Assembly: GCF_036785885.1 (NCBI RefSeq)
Contig: NC_092320.1
Span: 16,245,557 to 16,309,556 of the forward strand
DNA: 64,000 bases
Direction: 5' to 3'
From: Coffea arabica
Taxonomy: Eukaryota > Streptophyta > Magnoliopsida > Gentianales > Rubiaceae
Positions 23,270-35,561 of the stretch are shown in pieces; positions within the stretch are counted from its first letter, which is position 1; every line of letters starts with the position of its first letter. Made by a program: the position numbers and the translations under genes. The notes beneath the pieces are model-generated. The model was not told the DNA's origin and did not search any database. It worked only from the letters and a program-made list of their open reading frames with translations.

Positions 23270-24440
23270 GGCCTCCATGAAATAAATGCAAAGTGATTAT
23301 TATTAACTATACCTTGGGGGTATTATTGGTACTTAAACTTTTAGAGAACCTTATGGATGTTGACGCCATTTTAAACAACACTGACCAACATGGAGTTTGT
23401 TTTCCTATTAGCTTACTACGTCCGAACAATTTGTGTGCGGGTGGGTCTCATCCGCCACTATCACTGGTGCAAAGCGTTTGGAGCATGAATCCTCTGGACA
23501 CCACTCGAAGTTGGAAACGAATATGGGAAAGCACACCTGAAAAATTGACTCAAACATCTTTTTCAGATAACATCTTGAAAGGGACAGAAGAAACACAAGG
23601 AAATTAAACAATCCAACTATCACATCATAGTCCGAGATATATATAATTTCTTGCTCTCAAAATTTTTTTTCCAATATAGAACTCGCGTTTGCATGGTTTT
23701 TCTTTTGGCTTGTTTCTTGGAAACATTTCTGAACAATCAATTGCTTAAGGTGATATCCTATGCTAAACCCACTTTCAATTTTTGCTAATTTCCATCTGAC
23801 GATCCAATTGTACATGCATGGATTTTTCCCACAGGACAGGTGGTGGAATTGCTGGGGATTTTGGATATCAGACAGTGGAAGGTTCCCTCCCCTTAAAATA
23901 TTGGACCTGCCTCTCTTGCGCCCTTTTAAAAGTCCTCCTCGAACTTTTCTGGGGCTGCCATTACTGAGGAAGGTCTATACGCTCCCTGAGTCAAACCGGC
24001 ACTTCCAACCAACCTCCATCTCATGTGCTGACCGTTCCAGTGCTTGCCTGTTAAGCATTCTTAGATACTTGAGTTTTTTACTTTTTTACCCAAGTCTTTC
24101 TGGGGTACCTCCTTTGAACTCTTCGTGGATTCAAGAATCAAGATTCTTTTCAATTTTTCGTTACATAAAGTAGGAAGAGTTATTAGGTGATCAGTTCTTG
24201 ATTCTTTGAGTTTGTTCTTCTTTCCGTATTCTTGTTGTGTTTGTTAGAAACCAGTAAAGTTTTCTTGCTGGAATTGAATTCCTTTTCTGTTATTTGACAC
24301 TTTTTCCTGGAACCCAGTTCAGTGTTCTTGGTAAACTTGGAGCCTTTTCTGATCATTTTGGGTGTCTGGGATGCTGAAGTTAATGCGGTGAGCTTTACTC
24401 AAGTTTAAAGCTTGAGAGCTTTGGAGGCCTTTACTCAGCC
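23270..24440. other. Promoter and 5' region of the MATE gene
   Basis: No coding exon is supported, although open frames at 23293-23607 and 23760-24173 exist by chance. The last few hundred bases (pyrimidine-rich, TTGTTCTTC and similar) may hold 5'UTR exons. The first coding ATG is 24441. Confidence 0.45.
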
Positions 24441-27400
24441 ATGTCAGACTATGATGTCTTGTATCTGTATAGAAATATGGGCGAGAATCCTGTATGGGGT
24501 CTGTTTAAGAACATAAGGTACTGATTGATTTTGAAAAGGCTTGTGTTGTTTTCGTCAATTGTTTGTATGATGGTTGCTCTTTTAACTTTTTAGGTGGGGA
24601 GGGAATATAAGGTCTCTTGTTAGATAGATATTTAATTTGAAGTTGATAATGTGTGGTGCAGAAATGTTTTCAAGAAGGACGAGTTAGGAGTGGAAATTGC
24701 ACAGATTGCAATACCTGCAGCAATGGCCTTAGCTGCTGACCCAATTGCTTCTTTAGTTGATACAGCTTTCATTGGTCATATAGGTTTGTTCCTTTCTTCC
24801 TGGTGTTCTTTCATCACTGCTGATACTTTACTGATGGTCTTATGTGATCGCATTTTCATTCTGAAAGTTGTGCTGTACTTTGTCCTGTTTAATCAATAAA
24901 GATTCTTTGTTCCATCCATAATTGAAAAACGTACATGAAAACTTGAGGCTTCTTTGTGCTATAGTGAAAAATTGTGCTTTTGGAGGTAATGAAAACATGT
25001 AAAGGGACTTGACACTCCAGAAAACATCAATCAGCTGAAAACAATTACCCTTCTAAGAATACCATATGACATTTTTATAAATACCAAAAAGATTTGGTTT
25101 CTGCTACTCTGGCATTGAAACATCAATTTGCATTGGACCTGCTTTTGATAAATCATATAAAAAGATTGCTAGTTTAATTTGAAGTATATTCTTTGCACAT
25201 TTGCTTCTAGTTTCTGGTCAAATCTTCAGATTCTTAGAACTAGAGCTATGTTTATTGCAAAGCTACCTAGGCTTGTGGCTGTGTTTGCAATTCACCACTT
25301 TCTTCTTCTTCTTCTTCTTTTTTTGTTAAACTGCTCTCAGATGAATGCAGCAGCAAAGGGAATGTACTTCTCTGCTTTTTTCTTTTCTGAACTGGTTATG
25401 TTGAATACCGTTGTAGCTCTTGTAAAATATTAATTATATGCAACCTAAGTCATATCTTTCCTCTTGCTTTTTACGTATTGGGTCTTGGAAAGTCGCTAGT
25501 GGTAACCTAATTGTCTGACTGATTCATCATAACTGCATGTAGGTCCAGTGGAACTTGCGGCTGTAGGTGTCGCCATTGCTGTATTTAACCAAGCATCAAA
25601 AATTGCAATATTCCCACTCGTTAGTGTGACAACTTCTTTTGTTGCTGAAGAAGATGCTACTAAAAGTTTGAGCATTGATTCACAAGAAATTGAAATAGTG
25701 GAGAATGGTTTTGCTGCAGATGGCGAAAAGGAAGAGTTGCTACCGAAAGTGGGTAAGGCTTTGACTATTTTTCTCTTTGTCATCCGTAGAAAAAAGTGCT
25801 GTGATAATTCCTTTTTTGTTGAAAATATGAAAATTCACTTTTTCAATGTTATCTATTTGATTACAGTTGTTAGTTAAATAAGCAATCTTGCTCCTGCTGT
25901 TGTGAACTTTTCCGATGTTCTCTACCTTGATACAGAATTGAGTAGCAAATCATTCAGCAGTAGCCAAGGGAAGGTGGTTGATGGTAGGCGGAACAGCAGG
26001 CATAACTCTTCTGCTTCATCAGCATTGCTCATAGGTTGTATACTTGGTATCATCCAAGCAATTTTCCTCATTTTTGCTGCAAAACCCTTGTTAAACTACA
26101 TGGGTGTAGAATCTGTAAGTTAATCTTCTTAATATTAGTAATCACTTATGGTTCTTTCACACAGCCTTCACCATTTTTTAGGTGGTCTCCTCAGTATAAA
26201 CAGAACATCTCATAGCTCAACTTGAATGAAGTTTCTTCTTGTTGATATTCAAATTTTGTTTAAGTTGTTTCCTATATGAGTGAAGTCGTTAAAAAGAATC
26301 CATGGAGCAACTCTTTAAGAATCAGATATACTCTTTAAGCAGGGCGTTTTGCTTTTTCTAATTTACTTCATGTCTTTCAAATTTGAAAGATAAATAGTCT
26401 GGTGGAACAGAAATATTAAGTTGTATTTTTGGTTTAATCCCTATCTTGCACCTAGTTCTTCATCAGTAGATTTTATGGAATTGTAAGAAGCAATACATGA
26501 TACCTCACCTGAATGTTATACATCTCACCATGTTGAATGTATTGTGACTATTAAGCATTGTACCAGATTCTTGTTGAGACCTCCATTTGTACTTTCAAAT
26601 TTAACTCATCAACCTTGTTTTGGAGAAGAAGAATCTTCTCTTCAAGTCTAATCTTTAGCTTACAAGATGTAGGTCATTTGTCCATCTGGGGAGATGGTAC
26701 TTCTTTTGCTTTAAGATCTATATCTAAGCTAGGATCAATTCAAATTTTATCAAGATTTCTATGAGTTATTCAGTTGTTTCTTGCAAACAGAGCAACTGGG
26801 TGTGTATTATTGTAATGACCAAAGTTGTTTTTTTCATTTCTCACTGATGAGGATATAAATTAATACCCAAAGCTGTAATATTGTCAAGTTTGTTCCTTAG
26901 CCTTGAATGTGTGAGTATCTGCTCTGTACTTTCAAAATTCAAAATTTTCTTAAGGATTAGAATGTAATTGGGTTTTGGAGTAGTCAGTTGATGTTTCATA
27001 AAGATAACTGATTATACAATATTATCTAATGCAGGATTGCTTACATTTCTACAAATACCATTTTATCTTACTTGTCACAGTATCCACTGTATCATCAATG
27101 ATCATTACTGCAACCAAATGAAATAACAGTGCTTTGTTTTCTCCATGTAGAATTCACCTATGCTGAACCCAGCCCAAAAGTACTTAATAGTGAGGTCACT
27201 TGGCGCTCCAGCTGTCCTCCTTTCCTTGGCCATGCAGGGTGTCTTTCGTGGATTCAAGGATACAAAAACCCCTCTTTATGCAACCAGTAAGCAAGCTTTG
27301 AAGTTTCTTAGGCACCTTTTTTTTCTGACTAATATTTATGTTTCTCTTGCTTTTGGGGTACTAGTGGACAAATGAATCAGACTAGTTTTATACATTTACT

Positions 27401-30400
27401 ATCTTTTGTGACAGATTTTTACCAATCTGCTCTTGTATGTGAAAATTGTTACCCTATGCAATTAGGCTGACATTGTTTACTGGAACGCAGTGATTGGAGA
27501 TCTGACAAACATAATTCTGGACCCAATATTCATTTTCCTGTTTGGTTTAGGTGTTACTGGTGCAGCCGTTGCCCATGTTATCTCCCAGTAAGATTTAAGT
27601 TTCACCTGTTGTAAATTATTTGTAATTTTATCTAAACTTGTAATTTTTGTATTATTTGCTCATTTTAGTTTCTTCTCATTTGGTCTTTAAATAATTGCAG
27701 GTACTTTATTTCCCTAATACTTATGTGGAGATTAATGAGTGAAGTAGATCTTTTAGCCCCTAGTATCAAAGATCTGCAGTTGGGTCGGTTTCTTAAGAAT
27801 GGTGAGTAATGTCTGATGCTAAAGACATCAATCCATTATTTGTGTTGTCCAACATCATATACCTCCTGTAACCTGCATGATGGGGGAGTTTCTTTATCAC
27901 CTTAGAACTGCAGGGTTGTTGCTGATTGAACGCATAAGCCAGGTGGAATACTTCTTCCTTGCCAATCCATAAACAATTTACCAACTAAGCATATTGACAA
28001 CTTTTATTTCAGTATATAAATTAAAATATGAGATTTGAGTTATCACTTGAGTTGGTGAAATTTGGTATTGGATTTAATTCTGTTGTGGAATAATTGATTT
28101 TTCAGAAAACAAAACCAGTAACTTAGTCTTTCGGATCTATGCTTCTAGTCACACCACCACACATGGTATAAAAGATAATAACCTGCCTCTTTAATAATGT
28201 CACAAGAAGCTTCTCCTTAAGTGGACTGCTATGCAAGTATTTATACTTCTCTTTCTAAGAGTAACAATAGGGTAATTCTGTTGAAGCATGGTGAAAATAA
28301 TTTTTGATGCTCTACGTGCCCCATTTATGGGTCCAATTCTTCTTCCTTTGACTAGCAGTCAACCAATACTCGTTGCTATTACCTTAATGCAAGAAAAGAG
28401 CTAGCTTCCATCAATGCTTGTTTGTATAAATTGGTACCTTTTGAATTGAATACAACCAGGGATGTAGGCAAATATCCATGCACATATTGTAGACCTGCAA
28501 TTAGCAGTCTCATGCTGAAAAGGAAGTGATAACTGACATATAACTTGTACAACAATTATCTCTTACTTTTATCATACCCAGAGTTTACAAGTGAAATCGG
28601 ACACCACTCAAGTATGTTTGCATGGCCCTAAAAATGCAAATCCTTCTCCATACCTGCAAAAGGAGAAAAGAAGAGAAAAAATATATTGGGATGATAGTTT
28701 CATGATAGTTATTGAATCTTCTTTGCAGTATAAATGATGCTTTGCATGGTTCAAAGGAAAAAGTTTGCAAAGACATACTATTGTTCAATTTGTTAAAAAT
28801 AAATGAAAATTTTGTGAAGGAAAAACCAGGATGGTAAGTAATTCATAAAAGCTTTATTTCTCGATTAGCAGAGTGTCTACCTGCAACATGACATAGTTTC
28901 TAAATTCTTCATCTGTTCTAGCAATTGAAATTTGTAGTTTTGTACTCTCAGTATCTGGTTTTGCAAATGAAACCATTTATTTCATGAAATTTTCAATCAA
29001 ATACACTATATTTGATCTCTTGGCTGATTTACCATGTATGCTTATTTGTCTCTTCCTCTCTTCCCCCAAAGCATTCACTTAACTTCTTCCGGCTGTTTAT
29101 AGATGGAAATGTATATGCATGGAAATACTAATTTATTTTGCATACTTGGGATCAGGATTTCTGCTATTATTGAGAGTCATAGCAGCAACATTCTGCGTAA
29201 CCTTGGCAGCTTCATTGGCTGCAAGGGTGGGATCAACATCGATGGCTGCTTTCCAGGTCTGCTTGCAGGTTTGGCTGGCAACCTCATTACTTGCTGATGG
29301 ATTAGCCGTATCGGGACAAGTAAGGATCATTAATTCAGTTTACATTAATTGTCTTTTGTTTTTGATAAATGATGCAATTTATTATTAGTTAATCTGTACT
29401 TAATTTTTCTTATCTGAGGCTTAAAGAAGCACACTCAACTTAAAGATGATGACCGCTGAATAATGTCTAGAAAATTGGAACCATAGGGGTTATGTATATA
29501 ATCTGAGAGTTCGTGATCATCTATAACTAGTATATTCTAACTATAAGCATGTGAAATGTATGTGAATGAGTCTGTTTCTTGTCCAAACTATTTGAAATAT
29601 CATTTCAAGCATAACAAGTATTTAGCAGTCCAAGCACTAGAAAAGCTGATTAATTCATTTAAGGCCGAAGCTAGATAACTCATTCAACGCCATGTTTAAG
29701 TCTTACTTTTGAGTGGACTAATTCCTTTGTTCTGCATAATATTCAACGCTTTATCCCATTTTTTGCTCAAGTTTTAGAAAGTACTTTTGATTTGTTGGTG
29801 TTAAGACATAGGTAGCTTTGTTTTAATTGTTTTGCAGGCCATTCTTGCCAGTGCATTTGCAAAAAATGACTACGAGAGAGCCACAACTACTGCCTCTCGT
29901 GTCTTACAGGTACTTCCACTGTTTATACTTTAAGAACTTCTTGTTACTTTCATTCATCTCTGCCTTTTTCTTAAATTTTTTTCCTATCTATATTCTGTAC
30001 TGACAAGATCTTCAACTCTGCAGTTGGGATTGGTACTTGGGCTGGTTCTTTCACTCATTGTCATTGTTATACTGAAATATGCATCAACAATTTTCACAGC
30101 AGATATAAATGTTCTCCATCTTTTAAGTTTGGGCATCCCGGTATATTTTGCTTTCCACGAAGATCTTCTTTTAAGTTTCCAGTGTCGGTTAAAATGTATA
30201 CTAACGGTTGAATGCAGTTTGTTGTAGTGACGCAGCCAATTAACTCTGTGGCCTTTGTTTTTGATGGAATAAACTATGGAGCATCTGATTTTTCTTATTC
30301 TGCCTACTCCATGGCAAGTTTCAACCCTTCAACTTTTCCTTTCTATTCGTGATGCTTGTCTAGAGAGAAGTCTTGTGCATTTCCTCGTACTCCTGTCCAT

Positions 30401-30855
30401 CATGTCTATCATATGATATTTTGCCAGTATGAGCAGCACAAGTTAAAAAGAAATTTCCCTGCTTCTCAAGAAACCATAGACAAAGTTTAGCTTATCTTGT
30501 ATTTTCTCCTGCAGATTTCTGTGGCAGCAGTGAGTATAATACTCTTGCTACTGCTGTCCTCGAGATTTGGTTTTGTTGGTATATGGCTTGCATTATCTAT
30601 CTTCATGAGTTTGCGGGCGTTAGCTGGATTTTGGAGGTAATCTGGCATTGGTTAATGGTTATTTCTCCATAATCAATAGAAAAGAAACACTCTTTTTTCC
30701 CTTGTAGCTACAGGGGAGAACCTTTCCCTTCACATTTCCATGCAGGCTATAATTTCATGAAATTTTGTCAAATATCTAAATTGTTACTTAATTTCCATTT
30801 TTACACCTGCAGGATAGGAACCAGAACAGGACCTTGGCGCTATCTCCGGGGATAA
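24441..30855 (+). CDS. DTX42: MATE-family transporter, DTX42/FRD3 (citrate) branch
   Basis: Thirteen coding exons: 24441-24517, 24662-24783, 25543-25752, 25936-26114, 27151-27286, 27491-27587, 27701-27801, 29156-29319, 29838-29909, 30024-30140, 30218-30313, 30515-30636 and 30813-30855. All phases close, giving 511 codons plus TAA. The protein starts MSDYDVLYLY and ends TGPWRYLRG. A hydrophobic N-terminal MATE helix (AIPAAMALAADPIASLVDTA) and GPVELAAVGV are followed by an acidic cytosolic loop, then SASSALLIG, SLGAPAVLLSLAMQGVFRGF, GLGVTGAAVAHVISQ and STSMAAFQVCLQVWL. This matches Arabidopsis DTX42/AtMATE (515 aa) nearly throughout. Family members are membrane antiporters that export citrate for aluminium tolerance or iron movement. 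Twelve membrane helices are expected. The substrate is inferred from the branch. Intron 11 uses a GC donor. Confidence 0.94.
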
Positions 30856-32033
30856 TTTCTGCTGATTATAGCTGGATTTGCACCACCTCATTTTTCTTGG
30901 TTTTGGAAGAATTCCTGCCATCATTTAGGAATATGTGGCTGATAATATTAGATGGCCATAATATTAGTAGGTATAAATCACTACTTTCATTCCTTGTTGT
31001 ATCAATAGCATCTTGAGAGCTGTATGAGGCAAATGATATCCATATGATCAATGTGTTTGTAAAACTGCCAAAAGCCAAAAAAAGCAAATAACAAAAAAAA
31101 AAAAAGAAGAAGGAAATGGAGGAGGAAAAATTAGGTTAGATTTTCTTCATATCTTTTTTCCTTTTAAGCAAAATGTTAGATTACATTAGAGCCATAAGAA
31201 CCTTACTATGCTTTCTCTGTCAAGTTTTAATGAGAGGTGTCAGTGTGCAAAATCTAAAGACGTGGAACTGATAGCAAGATATATATCACGCCTCTTGCCC
31301 TCTACGGCTGGGGGCAGCATAACAGCGTTAACGTTTTTAGTACCCGCACTATACCTGCCATCTGCGAGATCGCAACCTATCTCCTCAAGGCGTGAAAATG
31401 GAATCTGTTTGGTATCACGCCTCATCACTCCACCTAAGAAAGGCGGAAAGTCATGCCTAACTCCTAAAGGGGTGTTTTTGGACTCCACTTAAAAGTCTGA
31501 CTAATTTTTAATGAGATAAAAGCACCCCTTCATGAGATAAAAACTAGAATAAGCATTTTTATTCCCTTTTAAATTTCTTTGACCCATTATGGCATATAAT
31601 ATATCGAGGTATTATTTTACAAAACATGTATCCAAAACACATAATTCAGATATTAAATTTTTGAAAAAGTAAAATTAATTAGAAAAAAAATGCAAATGCA
31701 AAGTAAGATAATAATTTTTAGTGTGTGTGTATATATGTGTGTGTGTGTGTTAGATTAGGTGGAATATAAGTGTGTTAACGAGCTGTTAAATAATCCCCTT
31801 TATTTCAAAGAGAATCAATGAGAATCCATTTCCAACCACCTGTTTGAAGTATATAAGCAAAAAAGAAAGTACCAAATTATTTGAGATAAATTGTCTTACA
31901 ACCGATGGCCACATAAATTTGTAAGCTTGAATTTTTGCCTGCACCAGCTATAACTACAACAAAAAAAAAAAAGAAAAGAAAAGAAAAAGTACAACAGAAA
32001 CCAACAAAAGGGCAGTAGACAAAGCCCCACAAC
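30856..32033. other. 3' flank of the MATE gene with a GC-rich island and (TG)n
   Basis: The MATE 3'UTR probably ends within a few hundred bases. An island at about 31240-31490 is clearly richer in G+C than its surroundings and is open on both strands, but I recognise no family. It contains 'TATCACGCCTC' twice. A TG/TA microsatellite lies at about 31720-31750 and an A/G-rich tract near 31960-31990. Confidence 0.5.
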
Positions 32034-32829
32034 TAGGGATGGCAATGGGGGCGGGTGCCCACGGGGGCTAATGGGGAGGGGGTGGGGCGGGGGCGGGGGG
32101 AATTTTTTCCCCCCGTTTAGAAACGGGGCTGGGGACGGGGGAGTGTACCCCCGCCCCGCCACCCGCTTTAAAAAAATAAATATATAAAATATATATGTAT
32201 ATAATTATTATATAATATATAATTTAATTAGTTACAAACTTATGATAATGATATTATTAGTTATATGTATTATATGATGTCTATTAGTATATATAATATA
32301 ATTGATATTATTAATTATACTAATAATTATATATGTTTACTAATACAAATTATTAATTGGTTATACTAAATTTAGTAATACATTTATACTAAATCCCTGA
32401 TTACACTTAATACAATAACATTTTTTTCTTAAAAAAAACACAAGCACAATAATGAATTAGTGATTGTATTTGTGCCAAAAGTGAAAACTTGACTACTTTA
32501 GTTATATTTATTTCATCATGTTGGATTGTATTCAAATAATTTTTGTTTGATTGTTTTTATAAGTTTCAATTGTAAAATTACAATGAATAATAATTTGATG
32601 ATATATTGATATTTTAGTACTTGATTATTTGCTAAAATTTAACCATAATAAAATTATATAACAAATTTTTATTAGCCCCGTGAAGGCACCCGCGGGGGAA
32701 GCGGGGACGGGACGGGGGGAGCAGGGGACAGGGGATGGGGCGGGGGGAGTTTGTAGGCAGCGGGGCGAGGGATGGGGGAGGGTCCCCCGCCTCAACCCCG
32801 ACCCCTCCCCCGCCCCGTTGCCATCCCTA
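32034..32829. mobile_element. Non-autonomous hAT-type element 2, G-rich ends
   Basis: 796 bp with inverted ends TAGGGATGGCAATGGGG and CCCCGTTGCCATCCCTA. The flanks CCCACAAC (32026-32033) and CCAACAAC (32830-32837) agree at 7 of 8 bases, an aged hAT target duplication. The outer 120-150 bp at each end are packed with GGGGCGGGG-like motifs, while the core is almost pure A/T. No transposase is encoded. Confidence 0.88.
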
Positions 32830-32837
32830 CCAACAAC

Positions 32838-33932
32838 TCATTTCATAACTAATTTCTTTCAAATATCAATTAATAATCTAATCTTCAAAGGCCAAGTATT
32901 ATGTACGATTTAAACTGGTGAATATACCTAACAGAAACAATGGGAAAATATTTTCATCCGACTTCTTTTAGAGGATGAAAAGGAAACTTGAAAAAGGAAT
33001 AACGGCGCCGTTCTTAACTGCTAGTGTATAATAGCTAGTTTTAGAAAATCGGAATAAAAAAGTATTGCAATAGATTCTTTTGATTTTTTTTTTTTAGTTT
33101 TTTAGGCTAAAAAATCTAAAATAAAATTGGGATATGAAAAGCAGTTGAGAATACAAAATATGTTATTTTAAAATGAAAATTTAAAATCAAGTCTTGAAAA
33201 TTATTTGAGGACCACATCACGGAATAAATTGTTTAGGATGATAATTAGCTCCACTCATTGTGTTTTGATGCTACTAATGGTTATTTCCAAAATTAGGTGC
33301 CTTCATCCACCAAAACCACTCATATTAATACTACTGTGTGGCTCATATTTAAACCCTAAACCTACCAATGGATCAGACCCAATGACAATTGATTTGATCA
33401 TGGCTAACCACTATACTATACCCACCTCTCCCCCCCCCCCCCCTTCTCCCTCTTTGCATCACCATGAAAATAAAATTTAAAGAAGAAGAAGAATTTTGTG
33501 TAGTGCTTGATGGACCATATACAAAGATGTTAGATAAATTGTTTTTGGGATGAAAAGTATCTTTCTGTGCATGTAAAATGACATATACTCCGTATTTGAA
33601 TGCTGTGTACGTGACCAATCTCAGCTCTATGGTGCCACATTTTTCATCTTTAATTTTTTATCTTAATTTTTTTTTCGGATATATATGAAGCGAATGGTCG
33701 ATAAATAAAAGAAGAAAACAAAACTTAAAAAAAAAACCCAAAAAAAAAGGAAAGAAAAGTAAAGAAGGTTGTGATACATTTTTCATCTTTAACATCATCA
33801 TTTCCTGATATGATCTCAGAGAATCTCAATCCCTTTAACCTTTGTCTGAGGACTCTTAAGGTAAGTACTCTGCATTGCATAACAAACATGGCACAGCCGC
33901 ATAGAACATTCTTGTTTAACAAATATTATTAT
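32838..33932. other. Intergenic, no gene seen
   Basis: Contains a poly-T run near 33085, a poly-C run (about 33429-33443) and simple A/G tracts. Open frames at 33205-33480 and 33373-33618 are low-complexity shadows around the C-run. Confidence 0.5.
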
Positions 33933-35243
33933 TAGAAGTGGCAAAATGGATTCATATCCACTAATCCATCCATATAAACCAACCTTAAATGGATTTGGAT
34001 GATCCATATAAATTCAATGGTTTTAAATGGATAACCATTTAAATCCAATTATGTTAGTGGATTTAAATGGATTATCCATCTTATCCATATACATCCATTT
34101 AACTTAAAAAATAGAAAACACATTTATAAGAATGTGAGATAAAATGTTGTGGGACCATCTATTCTTTTCTTCATAACTTTATCATATGTCAAATTAATTT
34201 TGTGGGACCACCTATTCTTTCTTTCATAACTTCCTCGCATGCCAAGTTGCCAATAACATTAATTGCATTTTATTTGGTTCTAGTTCCTAGACTTCTTCCA
34301 TCCTTTTCAAAATTATATTTTAGTCTCTACTCTTGTTTTTTTTAATTAAACTCTCATGTAGTAATGATTGCAAACATTTATATTCTTAAGTAAAGAAAAA
34401 GCGAGAATGCATCATGCAGTGTCAAAATAATTTTTATTTTTTTAATTCTTTTATTTATAAAAAAAAAATTTTCTAACGAGTGTCCCCGCAACATTGGTTA
34501 AGATATGTAAATGACACTTTTTTTTTTCCCAAATCCTCATACTTGCAATCCCTCTCCCCTTATCACCCAACTCAACTATCCAAAAAACAAAAGACACCTA
34601 ATTTACTAAGTAATATAAGGTAGCTGGTATATCAATGGTATAATAAGGAGTTTCATACATTTTTAGGTACTACGTGCACATGTGATGCAAATATTTTACT
34701 TGTCAAATAACATAAGATTTCTTATTAGAACTCCACTTTTATTCAAGACATCACTCTTGAACAGGAGTGCAAAAAATTGGAAACGTAAACTTTTTTTCAC
34801 TGTAAAGCCGTATTCAATTCATTCAAAAGTTATAAAAATATGGCCAAGTTCTTAATTGTTCATTACTTTACAAAATGATACTTAAAGTAATGACGAAAGG
34901 TTAAATTGACCACAACAGTTAAATTTTCTTGGAATTAAACTAATTTTATGAAGAACTGAAATAGAGTAGTAGTACAAGTATTTGTTATTACCAAAAGGTT
35001 TTAGGTGATTTAAGGATAGAACTTTGGGGATATGTATTTTTTGGAAAAAAAACATTTTGATCTTAAATTTAGGATTTGGGAGAGTAAATGGATAAATGAA
35101 TGGATCATGGTTTACACTATCCATTTAAATGACATCCATTTAGATCCATTTATTAAATGGTTTTAATTGGATTGGATCAATTTGATCCACAATCCATTTA
35201 ACTAAAACCATTTATCAACCATATATCCATTTTGCCACTTCTA
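33933..35243. mobile_element. Non-autonomous hAT-type element 3
   Basis: 1311 bp with perfect inverted ends TAGAAGTGGCAAAATGGAT and ATCCATTTTGCCACTTCTA and a perfect 8-bp duplication ATTATTAT (33925-33932 and 35244-35251). Both ends carry many AAATGGAT or ATCCATTT motifs over 150-200 bp. The interior has no recognisable transposase. Confidence 0.92.
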
Positions 35244-35257
35244 ATTATTATTATAGC

Positions 35258-35561
35258 CCCTGTTGCAACTTGATTTTTTTTTTTTTTTGTCGAACCCTGT
35301 TGCAACTTTTTTCTTTCACAAATGTTACAGAAAGCGCACACACATCACTCAACGCAAACGACACAGAAGGCATCGCTAAGATCAGCCCCAAGAACAATAT
35401 AAGAGGAACCCACAGAGCAATGATGGAGCCAAGGGGGGGCAGAGGGGGGCCATGGCCCCCCCTAAGTTTTGAGAATTTTAATTCATAATATATAAATATA
35501 TGTGTAAAATAAACACAGAGAAACTTCATCCAGCCAATTGGTAACCCTGTTGCAACTTGAT
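35258..35561 (-). mobile_element. Probable retroposed fragment with poly(A) and 17-bp target duplication
   Basis: The 17-mer CCCTGTTGCAACTTGAT occurs at 35258-35274 and 35545-35561. Immediately inside the left copy is a run of about 15 T, so on the minus strand the insert ends in poly(A) followed by the target repeat, as expected for LINE-driven retroposition. The insert (about 270 bp) is open on the minus strand and includes a hydrophobic stretch (LWVPLILFLGLILAMPSVSF). A further copy, AACCCTGTTGCAACTT, at 35293-35308 complicates the picture, and a GGGGGGCCATGGCCCCCC palindrome-like block lies inside. The source gene is unknown. Confidence 0.45.

Noticed and set aside
33205..33618. ORFs rich in Pro or Gly on opposite strands near a C-run
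   Set aside because: Created by the poly-C tract; low complexity and no motif.
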